Assembly: GCF_030269325.1 (NCBI RefSeq)
Contig: NZ_BSTD01000002.1
Coordinates: 434,001-498,000, forward strand
From: Amycolatopsis sp. NBRC 101858
Lineage (GTDB): Bacteria > Actinomycetota > Actinomycetes > Mycobacteriales > Pseudonocardiaceae
Reading direction: 5' to 3'
Length of the DNA stretch: 64,000 nucleotides
The position numbers were made by a program, and so were the translations under genes. Position 1 is the first letter of the stretch. Each line of letters begins with the position of its first letter. Positions 8,143 through 16,875 of this stretch are shown here, piece by piece. The notes beneath the pieces were generated by a model. It made no database searches. It saw only the letters and a program-made list of their open reading frames with translations, and was not told the DNA's origin.

Positions 8143-8155
8143 GGACACAGTGTCC
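8143..8155. promoter_or_regulatory. Palindromic operator candidate between tetR and membrane protein gene
   Basis: GGACACAGTGTCC is a perfect 6+1+6 inverted repeat in the divergent region. Related half-sites lie nearby (AAGTCCGGACAC at 8137-8148, GCCGTGTCCG at 8172-8181). TetR regulators usually bind such sites as dimers. Confidence 0.5.
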
Positions 8156-8222
8156 AGACATTGCGTCTTGACGCCGTGTCCGATTGCGGCGCATCCTGGG
8201 CCGACCGAGTCCGGGAGGCGCT

Positions 8223-9053
8223 ATGCCGGTGTTGTGGGTTCTGTGGGGAATCGCCGTACTGAACGTCGTGGCGTTGGCGGTGAGCTTGGTGGTGTACCTG
8301 ATCCGAGCTCGCGTCATGACCACTGTGGGCCCGGCGTTTCTCGCGACTCTGTTGGCGATATTCGCCATGGGGACGACGTTCGTCGGCGGCTTCAGCGGCC
8401 TGCTGCTCATCCTGCTGACCGACGCCGGCGTCGTCCTGATCGCGAGCACGGCCGTCCTGCTGGCCGGGGCCGCGTTCGTCGCGTCCCTCGTTCTCAAGCA
8501 CAGGTGGCTGTTCCGGCGGGAATCCCGCGCCCGCACCCGAATCCTCTCCCGCAAGGAGGTGCTCGAGCTGATCCGGGCCGGGCTGGTGCACTCGCTCTCG
8601 CGCCGCGACGGCGTCCTGGAGGTGGACCTCAAGCTCGCCGCGGCCGCGGAGCCGGCGCTGCGGACCCGGCGCGCCCGCCCCCGCGACTACCTCGCGTTCG
8701 TGGCCGCCGCGGACGAACTCCTCGCCTCAGGCCGCAAAATCAGCTACGAGGACGAGACCGGCGAAGGCCCGTCGTCGACCGACCGCCGGTGGATCTCCGT
8801 CGAAGAGGCCGCCCGGCTGCTGGGGACCGGCGAGGTCAAGACCTTCGCCTGCGGCGGGGACGAGCGTTCCGCCGACGGCCGGCCGAGGACGTTCCGCGGG
8901 ACCCCCACCGGGATCAAGCTGACCGACCGCGGCTGGGCGCGCCACCTGGCGATCGTCCCGGAAATGGCGAAGACCCTGCTGCCCCTCGCCCGCGTCGCCC
9001 GGGCGCGGTGGGGACGTCCGCACATCTCGATCGACGGCCGCTACGAACGGTAG
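8223..9053 (+). CDS. Membrane protein with cytoplasmic C-terminal domain, unknown function
   Basis: 276 residues from ATG 8223, preceded by GGGAGGC; a longer frame from TTG 8184 lacks a ribosome site. The first ~100 residues hold three hydrophobic segments (LWVLWGIAVLNVVALAVSLV, VGPAFLATLLAIFAMGTTFV, LLLILLTDAGVVLIASTAVL and a following helix). The remaining 170 residues are soluble and charged, with WISVEEAARLLGTGEV resembling a MerR-like or excisionase helix pattern, which may be chance. Divergent from a TetR gene, so it is probably that regulator's target. Its 3' end overlaps the convergent epoxide hydrolase by 13 nt. Confidence 0.65.
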   Translation: MPVLWVLWGIAVLNVVALAVSLVVYLIRARVMTTVGPAFLATLLAIFAMGTTFVGGFSGLLLILLTDAGVVLIASTAVLLAGAAFVASLVLKHRWLFRRESRARTRILSRKEVLELIRAGLVHSLSRRDGVLEVDLKLAAAAEPALRTRRARPRDYLAFVAAADELLASGRKISYEDETGEGPSSTDRRWISVEEAARLLGTGEVKTFACGGDERSADGRPRTFRGTPTGIKLTDRGWARHLAIVPEMAKTLLPLARVARARWGRPHISIDGRYER

Positions 9054-10162
9054 GGGCGGAAGAAGTCCCTCAGCTCCTGGGCGTAGATCTCCGGTTCCTC
9101 GAACGCCGCGAAGTGCCCGCCCCGCTCCGGCTCGGTCACGCGGACCGTGTTCGCCATCCGGTCGAGCCACGCCCGCGGCGGCAGGACGATGTCGCCCGCG
9201 AAGAGCGCGAACCCCGAGGGCACTTCGACGCGGCGGGCCAGCTGGGCCGGCGGGATCGCCGCGTTCGCCCGGTACATTCGCATCGACGAGCCGATCGTCT
9301 GGGTCAGCCAGTAGATCGTGACGTTCGTGAGGATCTCGTCCTGGGTGAAGCGGAAGCCGTCGCTCCAGGACTGCATCTTCTCGACGATCCAGGCCGCCAG
9401 GCCGGCGGGCGAGTCGTTCAGGGCGGCCGCCGCCGTCTGGGGCTTGGTGCGGTGCATCGCCGCGTACGCGCCTTCGGCCGCGCCCCAGGTCGTCACCTCG
9501 GCCATCCAGTCGCGCTCTTCCGGCGTGAGGTCCGCCGGGTCGCCCGTGAAGATCGGGAGGCCCGCGTCCGTGCGGTGGACCGCCACCACCCGGTCGGGGT
9601 GGTCGAGCGCCAGGTAGCGGCTGACGTGACTGCCGATGTCGCCGCCCGCGGCGCCGAAGCGCGGGTAGCCGAGTTCCGTCATGAGCTCGGCCCACAGGCC
9701 GGCGACGGCGATGGAGTTCAGCGGCGTGCCGGGGCGCGAGGAGTACCCGAAGCCGGGCACGTCCGGGACGATCACGTCGAAGGCGTCGGCCGGGTCGCCG
9801 CCGTGCGCGCCGGGGTCGGTGAGCAGCGGGATCACCTTGGTGTAGCGCCAGAACGAGTCCGGCCAGCCGTGGGTGAGGACCAGCGGCAGCGCCGGCCCGG
9901 CCGCGCGGGCGTGCGCGTAGTGGAGGTCGTGGCCGCCCACGGAGATCTTGAACCGCGGGATGGCGTTCAGCTCGGCTTCGCGGGCGGGCCAGTCGAAGCC
10001 GTCCGCCCAGTACGCGACGAGCTCACGCAGGTACCCGACGTCGGTGCCGGCCGACCACCCGGCGTCCTCGGGCGCGTCCGGCCAGCGGGTGGCGCGCAGC
10101 CGCGTGCGGAGGTCTTCCAGGACCGCGGGGTCGGTCCGCGGGGCGAACGGGCGAGGCGTCAT
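9041..10162 (-). CDS. Epoxide hydrolase (alpha/beta hydrolase with EHN domain)
   Basis: 373 residues. An N-terminal epoxide-hydrolase lid/EHN domain (RLRATRWPD..., residues 1-110) precedes an alpha/beta hydrolase core. The oxyanion motif HGWPDSFWRY lies near residue 99, the nucleophile elbow GGDIGSHVS near 176 gives an Asp nucleophile, and the catalytic His is in GGHFAAFEEPE near 349. This is the plant/microsomal-like group common in actinomycetes; it hydrolyses epoxides through an alkyl-enzyme ester. Cytoplasmic, no signal peptide. Substrate unknown. Confidence 0.9.
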   Translation of the reverse strand: MTPRPFAPRTDPAVLEDLRTRLRATRWPDAPEDAGWSAGTDVGYLRELVAYWADGFDWPAREAELNAIPRFKISVGGHDLHYAHARAAGPALPLVLTHGWPDSFWRYTKVIPLLTDPGAHGGDPADAFDVIVPDVPGFGYSSRPGTPLNSIAVAGLWAELMTELGYPRFGAAGGDIGSHVSRYLALDHPDRVVAVHRTDAGLPIFTGDPADLTPEERDWMAEVTTWGAAEGAYAAMHRTKPQTAAAALNDSPAGLAAWIVEKMQSWSDGFRFTQDEILTNVTIYWLTQTIGSSMRMYRANAAIPPAQLARRVEVPSGFALFAGDIVLPPRAWLDRMANTVRVTEPERGGHFAAFEEPEIYAQELRDFFRPYRS

Positions 10163-10171
10163 GTCACGACC

Positions 10172-10663
10172 TTAAGAGGTGAGCAAACCGATTACCGCGG
10201 CCGACTTCGCGTCGTCCAGGAAGCGCAGGCCCATGAAGTGGTCTCCGGTGGTGAAGCCGGGCAACGCCCAGAGTGCTTCGTAGGGCAGCCCGAGCGGCCG
10301 GTAGCGCCGCAGGCTGTAGACGTTGCTGAAGAGGCACTTGCCCGGGTCCGGGTTCCACAGGCGCCGCGCGAAGGCGGGGTTGCGGAAGCCGTGCCCGACT
10401 TCGGCGGTGGCTTGGACGTGCTTGCGGCCGGTGAACAGGACGACGTCGCCCGTGCGCACGGTGTCCATCCGGCGGTCGTACTTGTCCTTGGCGCCCCAGA
10501 ACCGCGCCCGGCCGTTCGCGTGAAGTGCGGTCAGGCGGGCGAGGTCGGCCGGGTCGAGGAGGTCGGCGTACGCGCGGAAGTCCGCGGTGTTCTCGAGCGA
10601 TTCCGCCCCGTACCGGCGGGCGTCGGCGGTGCCGTAGGCGGGCTGGATGAAGACCTGGACCAC
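10172..10663 (-). CDS. Stand-alone EVE/PUA-like domain protein
   Basis: 163 residues. Conserved-looking aromatic and glycine motifs (FWGAKDKYDRRMDTVRTGDVVLFTG, ATAEVGHGF, NVYSLRRYRPLGLPYEALW, GDHFMGLRFLDDAKSA) follow the pattern of EVE/YTH-like folds found in modified-base readers and restriction enzymes: an entry W/F pocket, a GDVVLFTG turn and a final LRFLD. Here the domain stands alone without a nuclease partner. Nucleic-acid or modified-base binding is an inference. It lies just after the amidohydrolase gene on the same strand. Confidence 0.5.
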   Translation of the reverse strand: MVQVFIQPAYGTADARRYGAESLENTADFRAYADLLDPADLARLTALHANGRARFWGAKDKYDRRMDTVRTGDVVLFTGRKHVQATAEVGHGFRNPAFARRLWNPDPGKCLFSNVYSLRRYRPLGLPYEALWALPGFTTGDHFMGLRFLDDAKSAAVIGLLTS

Positions 10664-10677
10664 GGCACCACGCTAGT

Positions 10678-12093
10678 TCAGCCGCCGTGGGTGCTCTCGC
10701 TCTGGTAGGTCGTGTACGTGTACGGGTTGTCGAGGATCTTCGCCTCCGGGACGTCCGGGTTCATCCCCTTCGCCCACGCCTCCTCGCCCAGCTGCCCGCG
10801 CAGGTGGTCGACTGTCGACTCCACCTGGCGGCGGACCGCCGGGAGGTCCACGTCCACCAGCCGGCCGTCGCGCTTGACGATGCGGCCGCCGACCAGGACC
10901 GTGTGGACGTCGCCGCGCTGGGCCTGGAACGCCACGTGGCCGTACGGGTTCAGCAGCGGGAACGACACCGGCGAGTGCTCGTTCTTCAGCAGCACGACGT
11001 CCGCCTTCTTGCCGACCTCGAGGCTGCCGATGTCCGAGCGTCCCAACGCCGCCGCGCCGCCGCGGGTGGCCCACTCGACCACCTGCTCCGCACGCAACGC
11101 CGCGTGCGTCACCGTCTCGCCCTTCGCGTGGGCCTCCAGGTGCTCGCGGGAGCGGTCCGCGCCCAGGGTCGTGCGCATCGCCGAGAACAGGTCGCCGCTC
11201 CACCAGACCGAGGTGTCCATCGACAGCGACACCGGGATCCCGTACTGCCGCAGCGCCCACGTGGACGGGTAGCCCTGGCCCGCGCTCTGCTCGCTCTCCG
11301 TCGAGACCGACGCCGATCCGCCGGTCGCCGCGATCCGGTGGTAGGAGTCCGCCGACAGGGACGCGCTGTGCACGTAGATCGTCTCCGGGGTCATGAACCC
11401 GTGGTCGTGCATCAGCCGGATGCCGTCGTCGCCGGTCGCGCCCCAGACGCCCGCGTGCGTGGTCACCGGCACGCCCAGCTCGCGCGCCACCTCGAACGCC
11501 GGCTTCTCCGGGAACGCCGGGTCGCCCGTGACGTCGAACGCGAGCTGGAAGCCCAGGTCGCCGCCCGTGCGCCGGGAGACGAAGTCGCGGAAGTCGGGCG
11601 TGGCCGTCCACGTCGCCGGGGCGTCCTGGATGTTGCCGTAGGCCAGCACGAACCGGCCGGGCACCGATTCGAGCGCGTCGGCCGCCGCGTCGGCGTGCTG
11701 GGTGGTCTGCAGGCCGTGTGACCAGTCCACTGTGGTCGTGACGCCCGCTTCGAGTGCTTCCCACGCGCCGAGCACGTTGCCCGCGTGGATGTCCTCGGGG
11801 CGGAACACCTTGCCCCATTCGAGGTAGTACCAGACGAAGTACTGCGTGAGCGTCCAGTCGGCGCCGTAACCGCGCATCGCGGTCTGCCAGAGGTGCCGGT
11901 GGGTGTCGATCATCCCCGGCATGACGATGCCGCCCGCGGCGTCGATCTCGGTCGTGCCCGCCGGGACTTCGAGCGCGGGCCCGATCGCGGCGATCTCGCC
12001 GCCGGTGACCAGGACGTCTTCGCCGGGCAGCACCCGGTGGGCGTCGTCGAGGGTCAGCACCGCGCCGCCCCGCAGGACGATCGATCCGGTCAT
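10678..12093 (-). CDS. Amidohydrolase, TrzA/AtzA/SsnA-like
   Basis: 471 residues from ATG 12093, with GGAGG five bases upstream; a GTG one codon earlier is less likely. The metal-binding HxH is in GMIDTHRHLWQTAMRGYG (near residue 64), further ligands are in TTHAGVWG and YVHSASLS, and the Asp in SLSMDTSVWWSGDLF. The C-terminal barrel-sandwich reads GSLEVGKKADVVLLKN. Such enzymes deaminate or dechlorinate heterocycles or open amide rings with a single Zn/Fe. It is divergent from the IclR gene, with a palindrome in between, and probably feeds the downstream ring-cleavage operon. Exact substrate unknown. Confidence 0.85.
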   Translation of the reverse strand: MTGSIVLRGGAVLTLDDAHRVLPGEDVLVTGGEIAAIGPALEVPAGTTEIDAAGGIVMPGMIDTHRHLWQTAMRGYGADWTLTQYFVWYYLEWGKVFRPEDIHAGNVLGAWEALEAGVTTTVDWSHGLQTTQHADAAADALESVPGRFVLAYGNIQDAPATWTATPDFRDFVSRRTGGDLGFQLAFDVTGDPAFPEKPAFEVARELGVPVTTHAGVWGATGDDGIRLMHDHGFMTPETIYVHSASLSADSYHRIAATGGSASVSTESEQSAGQGYPSTWALRQYGIPVSLSMDTSVWWSGDLFSAMRTTLGADRSREHLEAHAKGETVTHAALRAEQVVEWATRGGAAALGRSDIGSLEVGKKADVVLLKNEHSPVSFPLLNPYGHVAFQAQRGDVHTVLVGGRIVKRDGRLVDVDLPAVRRQVESTVDHLRGQLGEEAWAKGMNPDVPEAKILDNPYTYTTYQSESTHGG

Positions 12094-12117
12094 CACTGCC
12101 TCCGATTGCGTACACTC

Positions 12118-12132
12118 GTCCGCTCTACGGAC
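12118..12132. promoter_or_regulatory. IclR operator candidate, copy 1
   Basis: GTCCGCTCTACGGAC is an inverted repeat (GTCCG-N5-CGGAC) in the divergent region between the amidohydrolase (start 12093) and the IclR gene (start 12225). It matches the copy at 13070-13084 in both arms. Confidence 0.6.
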
Positions 12133-12224
12133 ACTCAGCGGGTGACGTCACCTTTGCCCAGCGCCGCGCCGCTGTCAATCCCCGGCGCTACGCTGCGGGG
12201 CAGGACTGCAGAGGGAGGTCGTGC

Positions 12225-13034
12225 ATGCCACGCGAGGGAACGGGTCCCGACTTCATCGAAGCGCTGGCGCGCGGGCTCGAGGTGATCACGGCGTTCGGGC
12301 CGCACCGGCCGGAGATGACCCTGGCCGAGGTGGCGACGGCCACCGGCCTGGCCCGCCCGACCGCACGCCGGATCCTGCTCACCCTGGAGGAGCTGGGCTA
12401 CGTCCGCGCCGGCGGCCGCGGCTACGCCCTGACCCCGCGCGTGCTCGACCTCGGCGTCGCCTACGTCCACTCGATGGGCCTGTGGGACATCGCCCGGCCG
12501 CACCTGGAACGCCTGGTCGCGCGGACGAACGAGTCGTGTTCGATCGCCCAGCTCGACGGGTCCGACATCGTCTACGTCGCCCGGGTCGCGGTGCCGAAGA
12601 TCGTCGGGCTCACCGTGCAGATCGGCACCCGCTTCCCCGCCCTGCCGACGTCGCTGGGCAAGGTCCAGCTCGCCGCGCTGGCCCCCGCCGAGCTGGACGC
12701 GGTGCTGGCCCAGCCGACCCGCTCCGGGCTCGTCCCGCGCTGGCAGCCGGACCGGGCCGAGCGCGACGCCGAGCTGCGCGAGGTCCGCGCCCGCGGCTGG
12801 GCGCTCACCGACGAGCAGCTCGCGCTGGGGATCCGCTCGGTGGCCGCGCCGCTGCGGGACGGCTCGGGCCGGGTGATCGCCGGGGTCAACGTCAACTGCC
12901 ACGCCGCCGAGACGCCGGTGGAGCGGCTCCTGGAGCACCACCTGCCGCTGCTGCTGCAGACCGCCGGGGAGATCAGCGCCGACTTCGCGCGGCTGCACGA
13001 CGTCCCGCACGTGACGGTGCCCGCGGTGTCTTGA
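12225..13034 (+). CDS. IclR family regulator of a catabolic island (PcaR/PobR-like)
   Basis: 269 residues from ATG with GGGAGG upstream. The N-terminal winged helix (residues ~14-75: MTLAEVATATGLARPTARRI LLTLEELGYV) is followed by the IclR effector domain (LVARTNESCSIAQLDGSDIV, LPTSLGKVQLAAL, LGIRSVAAPLRDGSGRVIAG, NVNCHA). The nearest relatives by pattern are the protocatechuate-type regulators PcaR/PobR. It sits between the amidohydrolase and the dioxygenase operon, and each has the same palindrome upstream, so it probably senses an aromatic intermediate and controls both. Confidence 0.9.
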   Translation: MPREGTGPDFIEALARGLEVITAFGPHRPEMTLAEVATATGLARPTARRILLTLEELGYVRAGGRGYALTPRVLDLGVAYVHSMGLWDIARPHLERLVARTNESCSIAQLDGSDIVYVARVAVPKIVGLTVQIGTRFPALPTSLGKVQLAALAPAELDAVLAQPTRSGLVPRWQPDRAERDAELREVRARGWALTDEQLALGIRSVAAPLRDGSGRVIAGVNVNCHAAETPVERLLEHHLPLLLQTAGEISADFARLHDVPHVTVPAVS

Positions 13035-13069
13035 CCTCCACGACGCCGGCGAGCAGACTGCGGACAAGC

Positions 13070-13084
13070 GTCCGTTAGACGGAC
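13070..13084. promoter_or_regulatory. IclR operator candidate, copy 2
   Basis: GTCCGTTAGACGGAC, a 6-3-6 perfect palindrome, lies 16 bases before the GTG of the CoA-transferase. Its arms match those of the site at 12118-12132. The position overlaps where RNA polymerase would start, which suits repression or close activation. Confidence 0.65.
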
Positions 13085-13099
13085 AGGAAGGGGATCCGG

Positions 13100-14260
13100 G
13101 TGGGAAACAGCGCTGCCGGCCCGCTGTCCGGGCTGCTGGTCGCGGACTTCTCCCGGGTGCTCGCCGGGCCCTACGCCACGATGCTGCTCGCGGACATGGG
13201 CGCGGAGGTCGTGAAGGTCGAAGGGCCACAGGGCGACGAGACACGCACGTGGATGCCGCCGGTGCGCGGTGCCGTCTCGACCTACTACCTCGGGGTGAAC
13301 CGGGGGAAGCGGTCGATCGCGCTCGACCTGCGCGAAGAGGCCGACGCCACCGTCGCCCGCGAGCTGGCGGCGCGCGCGGACGTGGTGATCGAGAACTTCA
13401 AGCCCGGCGGCCTGGCCAAGTACGGCCTGGACTACGACGCCGTCAGCGAAGCCAACCCCGGCAGCGTCTACGCCTCCATCAGCGGTTTCGGCTCGGGCGA
13501 AGGCCGGCACGTCCCCGGCTACGACCTGATGGTGCAGGCGATCTCGGGCCTGATGAGCCTGACCGGCGACCCGGACGGACCGCCGTACCGGGCCGGGATC
13601 TCGGTGTTCGACGTGATGGCGGGCAACCACGCGGTGATCGGCATCCTCGCCGCGCTGCGCCACCGCGACGCGACCGGCGAAGGCCAGCACGTCGAGGTCA
13701 ACCTGCTGTCCTCGGCGCTGACCGGGCTGGTCAACCACAGCTCGGCCTACGCCGCGGGCGGGGTGGTGCCGTACCGGATGGGCAACGCCCACCCCAGCGT
13801 CTTCCCCTACGAGCCGCTGCCCACCGCCGACCACGACCTGATCGTCGCCGCGGCCAACGACGGGCAGTTCCGCCGCCTGTGCGAGGTGCTGGACCTGCCG
13901 GAGGTCCCCGACGACCCGCGGTTCGCCCGCAACGCCGACCGCACGAAGAACCGCGAAGAGCTGCGGCCGATCCTGGTCGAGCGGCTCGCGAAGAAGAGCG
14001 CGGTGGAGTGGTTCGACGCGCTGACCGACGTCGGTGTCCCGTGTGGACCGATCAACACCATCGACGGCGGGTTCGCGATGGCCGAGCGCTTCGGCCTCGA
14101 CCCGATCGTCGAGGTCGGCGACGGCGACCGCGCGGTCCCCACGACCCGGCACCCGATCCGCTTCTCCGCGACCCCGGCCGCCTACCGGCTGCCGCCGCCG
14201 GAGCTCGACGAACACGGCGCCGAGCTGCGCGCCTGGCTCACGGAGACCACGGATGACTGA
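13100..14260 (+). CDS. Family III CoA-transferase (CaiB/BaiF type)
   Basis: 386 residues from GTG 13100 with GGAAGGGG upstream. Starts with the family pattern LSGLLVADFSRVLAGPYATM LLADMGAEVVKVE and continues with NRGKRSIALDLR, ADVVIENFKPG, and the catalytic Asp in PGYDLMVQAISGLMSLTG (about residue 143). The last third carries NDGQFRRLCEVL and DVGVPCGPINTI. It moves CoA between two organic acids through an aspartyl-CoA thioester. It overlaps the citryl-CoA-lyase-like gene by 8 nt and so probably activates the same acid that the lyase then splits. Confidence 0.93.
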   Translation: MGNSAAGPLSGLLVADFSRVLAGPYATMLLADMGAEVVKVEGPQGDETRTWMPPVRGAVSTYYLGVNRGKRSIALDLREEADATVARELAARADVVIENFKPGGLAKYGLDYDAVSEANPGSVYASISGFGSGEGRHVPGYDLMVQAISGLMSLTGDPDGPPYRAGISVFDVMAGNHAVIGILAALRHRDATGEGQHVEVNLLSSALTGLVNHSSAYAAGGVVPYRMGNAHPSVFPYEPLPTADHDLIVAAANDGQFRRLCEVLDLPEVPDDPRFARNADRTKNREELRPILVERLAKKSAVEWFDALTDVGVPCGPINTIDGGFAMAERFGLDPIVEVGDGDRAVPTTRHPIRFSATPAAYRLPPPELDEHGAELRAWLTETTDD

Positions 14261-15044
14261 CCCCGTCTACGAAACCGCGCTCGGATCGTCCACGAAGGAC
14301 AAGATCACCCTCCTCGGCCAGGACCTCGCCGAAGACGTCATGGGGACCGTCGGGTTCGGCGAGCTGGCCTTCTGGCTGGCCACGCAACGGCGTCCGTCCC
14401 CCGGGGAGAGCCGGGTTTTCGAGGCGGTGCTGGCGGCGCTGGCCGACCACGGCTTCACCCCGACCGCGATCGTCACCCGGCTGACGTACCTGTCCGCGCC
14501 CGACTCGGTCCAGGGCGCGCTGGCCGCCGGGCTGCTCGGCGGCGGGTCGCGCTTCCTCGGCGTCACCGAGGACTGCGGCCGGTTCCTGCACGAGGTCCTC
14601 GCGGGCGCCGAAACACCGGCCGACGAGGCGGGCTGGGACGCCTTGGCCCTGAAGACCGTCGAGAAGACCCGTGCGGAGAAGAAGTTCGTCCCCGGGCTCG
14701 GGCACCACGTGCACAAGGACGGCGACCCGCGGACCCGGCGGCTGTTCGAGATCGCCGACGAGGAAGGCCTGCGCGGCCCGCACCTGGAGCTGTTCGCCGC
14801 CATCGGCCGGGTCCACCCGCAGGTGCTCGGCAAGACCCTGCCGCTCAACGGCGCCGGCGTCTGCGGTGCCGCGCTGGCCGACCTCGGGCTGCCGCTGGAG
14901 CTGCTGCGCGGGTTCGCGCTGCTGGCCCGGACCGCCGGGCTGATCGGCCAGCTCGCCGAAGAGCTGCGCCACCCGGTCGCGAACGACATCTTCCTGTCGG
15001 TAGACCTGAACAACCGGCCGGTCCCGCCGGACCCGCAACGCTGA
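14253..15044 (+). CDS. Citryl-CoA lyase / citrate-synthase-like protein
   Basis: 263 residues, about two thirds of a normal citrate synthase. The motif VPGLGHHVHKDGDPRTRRLF matches the citrate synthase G.GH....DPR active-site block, and LNGAGVCGAALADLGLPLEL corresponds to the second catalytic region. Short citrate-synthase relatives of this kind are annotated as citryl-CoA lyases, which split acyl-CoA to acetyl-CoA plus a keto acid. Partnered with a CoA-transferase, this suggests activation and cleavage of a ring-derived hydroxy acid. Start ATG 14253 overlaps the previous gene by 8 nt. Confidence 0.75.
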   Translation: MTDPVYETALGSSTKDKITLLGQDLAEDVMGTVGFGELAFWLATQRRPSPGESRVFEAVLAALADHGFTPTAIVTRLTYLSAPDSVQGALAAGLLGGGSRFLGVTEDCGRFLHEVLAGAETPADEAGWDALALKTVEKTRAEKKFVPGLGHHVHKDGDPRTRRLFEIADEEGLRGPHLELFAAIGRVHPQVLGKTLPLNGAGVCGAALADLGLPLELLRGFALLARTAGLIGQLAEELRHPVANDIFLSVDLNNRPVPPDPQR

Positions 15045-15055
15045 GAGGAACGCCG

Positions 15056-15916
15056 ATGCAGCTCGTCACCGAGGACAACATCACCGAGCTCGCCGCGCAG
15101 CGCTGGGCGAGCGCGCACGACCCGCGCACGGCGGAGGTCATGGCCGCCCTCGTCCGGCACCTGCACGCCTTCGCCCGTGAGGTGCGGCTGAGCGAGACCG
15201 AGTGGATGGCCGCCATGCGGTGGCTCACCGAAACCGGGCAGATCAGCGACGAGAAGCGCGAAGAGTTCATCCTCGCCTCCGACGTGCTCGGCCTGAGCAT
15301 GCTGGTGGTGCAGATGAACCACGCCTTCGACGCCAAGGCGACCCCGGCCACCGTGCTCGGCCCGTTCCACATCGACGGCTCGCCGGAGAAGGAGTTCGGC
15401 GGCGACATGTCCGACGGCCTGCCCGGCACGCCGCTCTACGTCACCGGCACCGTCACCGGGCTCGACGGCTCCCCTGTCGCCGGCGCGGTCCTCGACGTCT
15501 GGCAGGCCGACGAAGAAGGCGCCTACGAGTCGCAGATCCCGGACATCGACGAAGCCCGGCTGCGTGCGAAGTACACCGCGCGCGCCGACGGGACCTACTG
15601 CCTGCGCACCATCGCGCCGAAGGGCTACTCGATCCCGATGGACGGCCCGGTCGGCGAGCTCATCGGCGGCACCGACATCAGCCACTTCCGCCCGGCCCAC
15701 GTGCACTTCCTGATCAACGCGGCCGGCTACGAGCCGCTGATCACGCACCTGTTCCAGGAGGGCGCCGAGTACCTCGACAGCGACGTCGTGTTCGGCACCA
15801 AGCAGGAGCTGGTCGTCACCTTCGAGTCCCGCGACCCGGGGCCGACGCCCGACGGCGGCGAGTCCGCCGAGCCGTGGCTCGAGGCGCGCTACGACTTCGT
15901 CCTCCAGCCCGTCTGA
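15056..15916 (+). CDS. Intradiol ring-cleavage dioxygenase (catechol/hydroxyquinol type)
   Basis: 286 residues, ATG with GAGAGGAA upstream. The N-terminal helical dimerisation domain (ELAAQRWASAHDPRTAEVMA...) is typical of catechol and hydroxyquinol 1,2-dioxygenases. The catalytic domain has VLGPFHIDGSP, GAVLDVWQADEEGAYE, and the iron ligands Tyr (in GYSIPMDGP) and His (HFRPAHVHF). It opens a catechol-like ring between the hydroxyls using Fe(III). The hydroxyquinol-type architecture is favoured by the N-domain. It supplies the diacid for the CoA-transferase and lyase encoded upstream in the operon. Confidence 0.9.
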   Translation: MQLVTEDNITELAAQRWASAHDPRTAEVMAALVRHLHAFAREVRLSETEWMAAMRWLTETGQISDEKREEFILASDVLGLSMLVVQMNHAFDAKATPATVLGPFHIDGSPEKEFGGDMSDGLPGTPLYVTGTVTGLDGSPVAGAVLDVWQADEEGAYESQIPDIDEARLRAKYTARADGTYCLRTIAPKGYSIPMDGPVGELIGGTDISHFRPAHVHFLINAAGYEPLITHLFQEGAEYLDSDVVFGTKQELVVTFESRDPGPTPDGGESAEPWLEARYDFVLQPV

Positions 15917-15921
15917 CGCCG

Positions 15922-16875
15922 GTGCGCGCGGCGGAGATCCGGGCGGCCGGCGGTCCCCCGGTGGTGGCCGACCGGCCGGTGCCCGAACCCGGGACCGGCG
16001 AGGTGGCGGTGAGCGTGACCGCCGCGCCGATCACCCCGCTCGACCTGCTCTGCGCGTCCGGCACGTCCTACTTCGGCGCGCCTGAGACGCCGTACGTGCC
16101 GGGGGTCCAGGGGGTGGGGGTGCTGACGCGCCCGACGCCGACCGAGGCGGCCGGGACCGCGGTCTGGTTCGCCACGACCGCGGGCATGCGGCCCGGCGAC
16201 GGCAGCATGGCCGAGCACGCCGTCGCCGCGCCGGGCGACCTGGTGGTCCTGCCGCCGGGCGCCGACCACGCCCTCGTGGCGGCGCTCGGCCTGTCGGCGG
16301 TGGCGGCGTGGATGTGCTTGACCGGGAAGGGAACCCTCGTCCCGGGCGAGACCGTGCTCGTGCTCGGCGCCGGCGGGGTGGTCGGCCAGTCGGCGGTGCA
16401 GCTGGCGCGGGTGGCCGGGGCCGGGCACGTCGTCGCGTGCGCGCGCTCGGACGCCGCGCTGGAGCGGGCCCGGCGGCTCGGCGCGGACACCGTCGTGCGG
16501 CTGGAGGAGAACGACGACGTCGAAAGCCTGGCGCGCCGGCTCGGCGAGGTCCCGGTGGACCTGGTGATCGATCCGGTGTCCGGGATCCCGGCCGCGGCGG
16601 CGCTGCGGGCCCTGCGCCCGGGCGGGCGGCTGGTGAACCTCGGCGGTGCGGCCGGCGACGAGAGCCCGCTGTCCTCGGCCGTGCTGCGCAGCAAGTCGCT
16701 GCACATCCACGGCTACACGAACAACGAGCTCGACGCCGGCCGCCGCCGCGAAGCACTCCTCACGGTGGTGGGGCACGCGATGGCCGGGGCGCTCACCGTC
16801 GACTACGAGCGCGTCCCGCTGCGCGACGCGGGTGCGGTGTGGACGCGCCCCGGCCGGGTCGTGCTGGCGCCCTAG
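15922..16875 (+). CDS. Zinc-free MDR family oxidoreductase (quinone reductase-like)
   Basis: 317 residues from GTG 15922, five bases after the dioxygenase stop. The start has no strong Shine-Dalgarno of its own, so coupling is likely. GroES-like N-domain (VRAAEIRAAGGPPVVADRPV PEPG) and a Rossmann domain with VLVLGAGGVVGQSAVQLARV. No catalytic Zn cysteines are present. It may reduce maleylacetate or a quinone-like intermediate with NAD(P)H. It is the last gene of the IclR-linked operon and its stop overlaps the convergent gene by 4 nt. Confidence 0.8.
   Translation: MRAAEIRAAGGPPVVADRPVPEPGTGEVAVSVTAAPITPLDLLCASGTSYFGAPETPYVPGVQGVGVLTRPTPTEAAGTAVWFATTAGMRPGDGSMAEHAVAAPGDLVVLPPGADHALVAALGLSAVAAWMCLTGKGTLVPGETVLVLGAGGVVGQSAVQLARVAGAGHVVACARSDAALERARRLGADTVVRLEENDDVESLARRLGEVPVDLVIDPVSGIPAAAALRALRPGGRLVNLGGAAGDESPLSSAVLRSKSLHIHGYTNNELDAGRRREALLTVVGHAMAGALTVDYERVPLRDAGAVWTRPGRVVLAP

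Noticed and set aside
8150..10708. 852-codon plus-strand open frame
   Set aside because: Crosses a real membrane-protein gene in another frame and is antisense to the epoxide hydrolase and EVE-like genes; no motifs.
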